DNA from: an uncultured Fibrobacter sp.
Lineage (GTDB): Bacteria > Fibrobacterota > Fibrobacteria > Fibrobacterales > Fibrobacteraceae
DNA length: 10,488 bases
Direction: 5' to 3'
NCBI RefSeq assembly: GCF_937877005.1
Contig: NZ_CALEFV010000025.1
Coordinates: forward strand, 1-10,488
A model generated the notes under the pieces. The model searched no databases. It was not told where the DNA came from and saw nothing but the letters and a program-made list of their open reading frames with translations. The translations under genes and the position numbers were made by a program. Below, in pieces: positions 6,437 to 10,488 of the stretch (positions within the stretch are counted from its first letter, which is position 1; every line of letters begins with the position of its first letter).

Positions 6437-6538
6437 GACACAAATATAGGAATAGGGGCAGCTAGCGGCCAGTCTGCCTGACAAAAAACAATCCGATAGT
6501 AGTTTTCGAAAGTCGTTTTTTTTGCAAGAAGGTAAAGT

Positions 6539-6742
6539 ATGTCACATTATGACACTTTATCCTATGTATATTTGAACCAGCGAGGTTCTATGCTGGTTAC
6601 TTTCCTTATCGTGCTTGGCATATTGGCCCTTTTCGGGGCTGGTGACGCAGTGGATGCCTGCGCCATTACCTTGCTGTTGAAAGTGCTGCCAATACTCATT
6701 TTCGTGGGGATTGTGGTTTCGCTTATGTTTTGCGGAGGGTGA
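6539..6742 (+). CDS. Small hydrophobic membrane protein of unknown function
   Basis: I do not recognise a family. The product is 67 residues from the ATG at 6539, which has a good AGAAGG ribosome-binding site six bases upstream, or 50 residues from the ATG at 6590, which has GAGG four bases upstream. Two hydrophobic segments are visible (about 18-33, MLVTFLIVLGILALFG, and 45-64, LLLKVLPILIFVGIVVSLMF), separated by AGDAVDAC, so it is probably a two-helix membrane hairpin. The 17-residue extension of the longer form is encoded by DNA that also contains a TGTCA/TGACA inverted repeat and TATATTTG, which look regulatory and favour the shorter form; the start is unresolved. It is divergent from the transporter gene, and its stop codon abuts the leuS terminator. 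That it is a real gene rests on the ribosome-binding sites and the clean helix pattern. Confidence 0.6.
   Translation: MSHYDTLSYVYLNQRGSMLVTFLIVLGILALFGAGDAVDACAITLLLKVLPILIFVGIVVSLMFCGG
6540..6554. promoter_or_regulatory. Inverted repeat TGTCA-N5-TGACA, possible operator
   Basis: TGTCA at 6540-6544 and TGACA at 6550-6554 form a perfect 5-bp inverted repeat with a five-base spacer. It lies in the divergent region between the BASS transporter gene and the small membrane protein gene. Two further TGACA half-sites lie at 6436-6440 and 6479-6483. A dimeric regulator could bind here, but none is identified. Confidence 0.3.
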
Positions 6743-6773
6743 AAAAAAGACCGTAGCGGTTAGGCTACGGTCT
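6742..6773 (-). terminator. Intrinsic terminator of leuS
   Basis: AGACCGTAGC (6748-6757) and GCTACGGTCT (6764-6773) form a perfect 10-bp stem with a six-base loop. Read on the minus strand it is followed by a run of seven T (6748-6742), a textbook terminator 50 bases past the leuS stop. The U-tract reaches into the last base of the stop codon of the convergent small gene. On the plus strand only GTTTT follows, so termination in that direction would be weak. Confidence 0.9.
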
Positions 6774-6783
6774 GAAACGTTTT

Positions 6784-6817
6784 GGATTGCTTCGGGGCTT
6801 CGCCCCTCGCAATGACG
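6784..6817. repeat. REP-like hairpin element (GGATTGC ... GCAATGACG)
   Basis: ATTGC, three unpaired bases, GGGGC, a TTC loop, GCCCC, two unpaired bases and GCAAT form a long imperfect hairpin. The edges GGATTGC and GCAATGACG and the GCTTCG / GAAGC-type core match a type of dispersed repeat I know from many bacterial genomes, whose translated form often reads GFAPRNDV. It lies in the leuS 3' untranslated region between the stop codon and the terminator. Only one copy is in this window, so membership of a dispersed family is inferred. Confidence 0.6.
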
Positions 6818-6824
6818 TCGCTAA

Positions 6825-9518
<2,694 letters not shown>

Positions 9519-9546
9519 GATTTATGTCCTTAATTTTTTTCGGGCA

Positions 9547-9578
9547 TAAATTTAGGAATTTTCACGCGACTCCACAAA
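9547..9578 (-). promoter_or_regulatory. Candidate leuS promoter overlapping the upstream terminator
   Basis: On the minus strand, TTTG (9578-9575), 20 bases of spacer and TAAATTTA (9554-9547) match the Bacteroidota-type TTTG / N19-21 / TAnnTTTG promoter except for the last base. Transcription would start near 9540, about 20 bases before the leuS ATG, leaving room for the AAGGA ribosome-binding site. The TTTG box is the end of the U-tract of the MetY-family gene's terminator, so the two elements physically overlap. Confidence 0.45.
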
Positions 9579-9603
9579 AAAAGCGAACCCGAAGGTCCGC
9601 TTT
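9576..9603 (-). terminator. Intrinsic terminator of the MetY-family gene
   Basis: Read on the minus strand, AAAGCGGACC pairs with GGTTCGCTTT (10 pairs, one G-U) around a TTCG tetraloop, followed by seven T. The stem spans 9603-9580 and the T-run 9582-9576. UUCG loops are exceptionally stable, so this should terminate efficiently. It ends 24 bases past the stop codon of the MetY-family gene. Confidence 0.93.
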
Positions 9604-9627
9604 CAAGTCCTTTCAATCAACAATGAT

Positions 9628-10488
9628 TTACACTTTATCAAGAGCCTGCGTGAGGTCCGCGATGATGTCTTCGACATTTTCGATACCGACGCTGAAGCGG
9701 ATCAGGTCCGGAGCAACGCCTGCTTCGATGAGCTGTTCGTCGCTGAGCTGGCGGTGCGTGTGGCTTGCCGGGTGCAGCACGCAGCTGCGGGCGTCGGCCA
9801 CGTGGGTCACGATGCAGATCATCTTGAGGTTGTCCATGAACTGGATGCTCTTTTCGCGGCCACCCTTGATACCGAATGTCAAGACGCCGCACGGGAGGCC
9901 ACCCTTGAACTGCTTCTGGGCAAGTTCATGGTACTTGTTGCCCTCGAGGCCCGCGTAATCGACCCAGGCCACCTTTGGGTGGTTCTGCAGGAACTTCGCG
10001 CAGGCGAGAGCGTTCTCGCAGTGGCGCGGCATGCGCAGGTGAAGCGTTTCAAGGCCAACGTTCAGGAGGAACGCATTCTGCGGAGCCTGGATGCTGCCGA
10101 GGTCGCGCATGAGCTGGGCCGTAGCCTTCGTGATGAAGGCGCCCTTGCCGAAAGCCTTCGTGTAAGCAAGACCGTGGTAGCTCGGGTCCGGTTCGGTGAG
10201 ACCCTTGAACTTGTCGTGATGGGCTTCCCAGTCAAAGTTGCCGCTATCCACGATGCAGCCACCCACGGCCATCGCGTGACCGTCCATGTACTTGGTGGTG
10301 GAATGCGTCACGATGTCCACGCCGAAATCAATCGGGCGGCAGAGAATCGGAGTCGGGAACGTGTTGTCCACAATCATCGGCACGCCGTGCTTGTGGGCGA
10401 TGTCCGCGAAGCGCTTGAGGTCCAGAATCTTGCCGGCCGGGTTTGCAACCGTCTCGCCAAAGAAGCACTTGGTGTTCGGGCGGAAGGC
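9628..10488 (-). CDS. O-acetylhomoserine sulfhydrylase (MetY family), C-terminal part; start lies beyond the right edge
   Basis: The visible 286 residues are the C-terminal two thirds of a PLP-dependent enzyme of the Cys/Met metabolism family; the N-terminal part lies beyond position 10488. MetY-type enzymes join O-acetylhomoserine and sulfide to make homocysteine for methionine synthesis in the cytoplasm. Seen here are FGETVANPAGKILDL, the VDNTFPTP strand with the PLP-contacting Asp, HSTTKYMDGHA with the Schiff-base lysine (codon 10299-10297), the insertion TEPDPSYHGL typical of O-acetylhomoserine sulfhydrylases rather than cystathionine gamma-synthase, LEGNKYHELA, HPASHTHRQL, and the C-terminal DLIRFSVGIENVEDIIADL. 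O-succinylhomoserine or cysteine-linked variants of the family cannot be fully excluded. It ends in a strong terminator, so it is not co-transcribed with leuS by default. Any methionine-responsive control would be upstream of the window. Confidence 0.93.
   Translation of the reverse strand, partial: AFRPNTKCFFGETVANPAGKILDLKRFADIAHKHGVPMIVDNTFPTPILCRPIDFGVDIVTHSTTKYMDGHAMAVGGCIVDSGNFDWEAHHDKFKGLTEPDPSYHGLAYTKAFGKGAFITKATAQLMRDLGSIQAPQNAFLLNVGLETLHLRMPRHCENALACAKFLQNHPKVAWVDYAGLEGNKYHELAQKQFKGGLPCGVLTFGIKGGREKSIQFMDNLKMICIVTHVADARSCVLHPASHTHRQLSDEQLIEAGVAPDLIRFSVGIENVEDIIADLTQALDKV

Noticed and set aside
6437..6484. A 16-residue N-terminal extension of the transporter from the ATG at 6484.
   Set aside because: The added peptide has no family counterpart and covers a TATATTTG motif and TGACA sites that look regulatory.

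Overview
The window looks like chromosomal DNA of a Gram-negative bacterium of the FCB (Fibrobacterota/Chlorobiota/Bacteroidota) group, most likely a Fibrobacter-type organism. The reasons are indirect. Two promoters (before rpmH and leuS) resemble the Bacteroidota-type -33 TTTG / -7 TAnnTTTG pattern. The gene set is Gram-negative, but includes a DivIVA-domain protein, as in several deep-branching Gram-negative phyla. A 'GGATTGC...GCAATGACG' REP-like hairpin is also present. No marker gene fixes the genus, so the taxonomic call is an inference.

Layout: (1) 1-1011, minus strand: the conserved rpmH-rnpA-yidD-yidC cluster (ribosomal protein L34, RNase P protein, YidD, membrane insertase YidC), packed with gaps of a few bases or a 1-base overlap; yidC runs off the left edge. 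(2) 1172-2260, minus: a membrane protein with a C-terminal GGDEF domain whose signature is degenerate (GCEKF). (3) 2414-3154, plus: a two-gene unit, a DivIVA-domain coiled-coil protein and a YggU/DUF167 protein. (4) 3276-5444, plus: a 722-residue HD-GYP protein (predicted c-di-GMP phosphodiesterase) with an N-terminal multi-pass membrane domain resembling ECF-transporter S components and an extracytoplasmic sensor region. (5) 5441-6436, minus: a bile acid:sodium symporter (BASS) family transporter, converging on the HD-GYP gene with overlapping stop codons. (6) 6539-6742, plus: a small hydrophobic protein of unknown function. (7) 6825-9518, minus: leucyl-tRNA synthetase, followed by a REP-like hairpin and a strong intrinsic terminator. 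(8) 9628-10488, minus: the C-terminal two thirds of an O-acetylhomoserine sulfhydrylase, ending in a strong UUCG-loop terminator.

Most of the window is housekeeping: translation and tRNA processing (L34, RnpA, LeuRS), membrane protein insertion (YidC, YidD), methionine synthesis (MetY family) and cell pole/division (DivIVA). The accessory part is 1172-6742. It holds two cyclic-di-GMP family proteins, one probably catalytically dead and one apparently intact, an unassigned transporter and a small membrane protein. I see no CRISPR, phage, insertion sequence, tRNA or rRNA. All intergenic gaps are under 200 bases. I found no convincing new multi-gene system; the best leads are the sensor architecture of the HD-GYP protein, the degenerate GGDEF protein, the small membrane protein and the terminator/promoter overlap before leuS.
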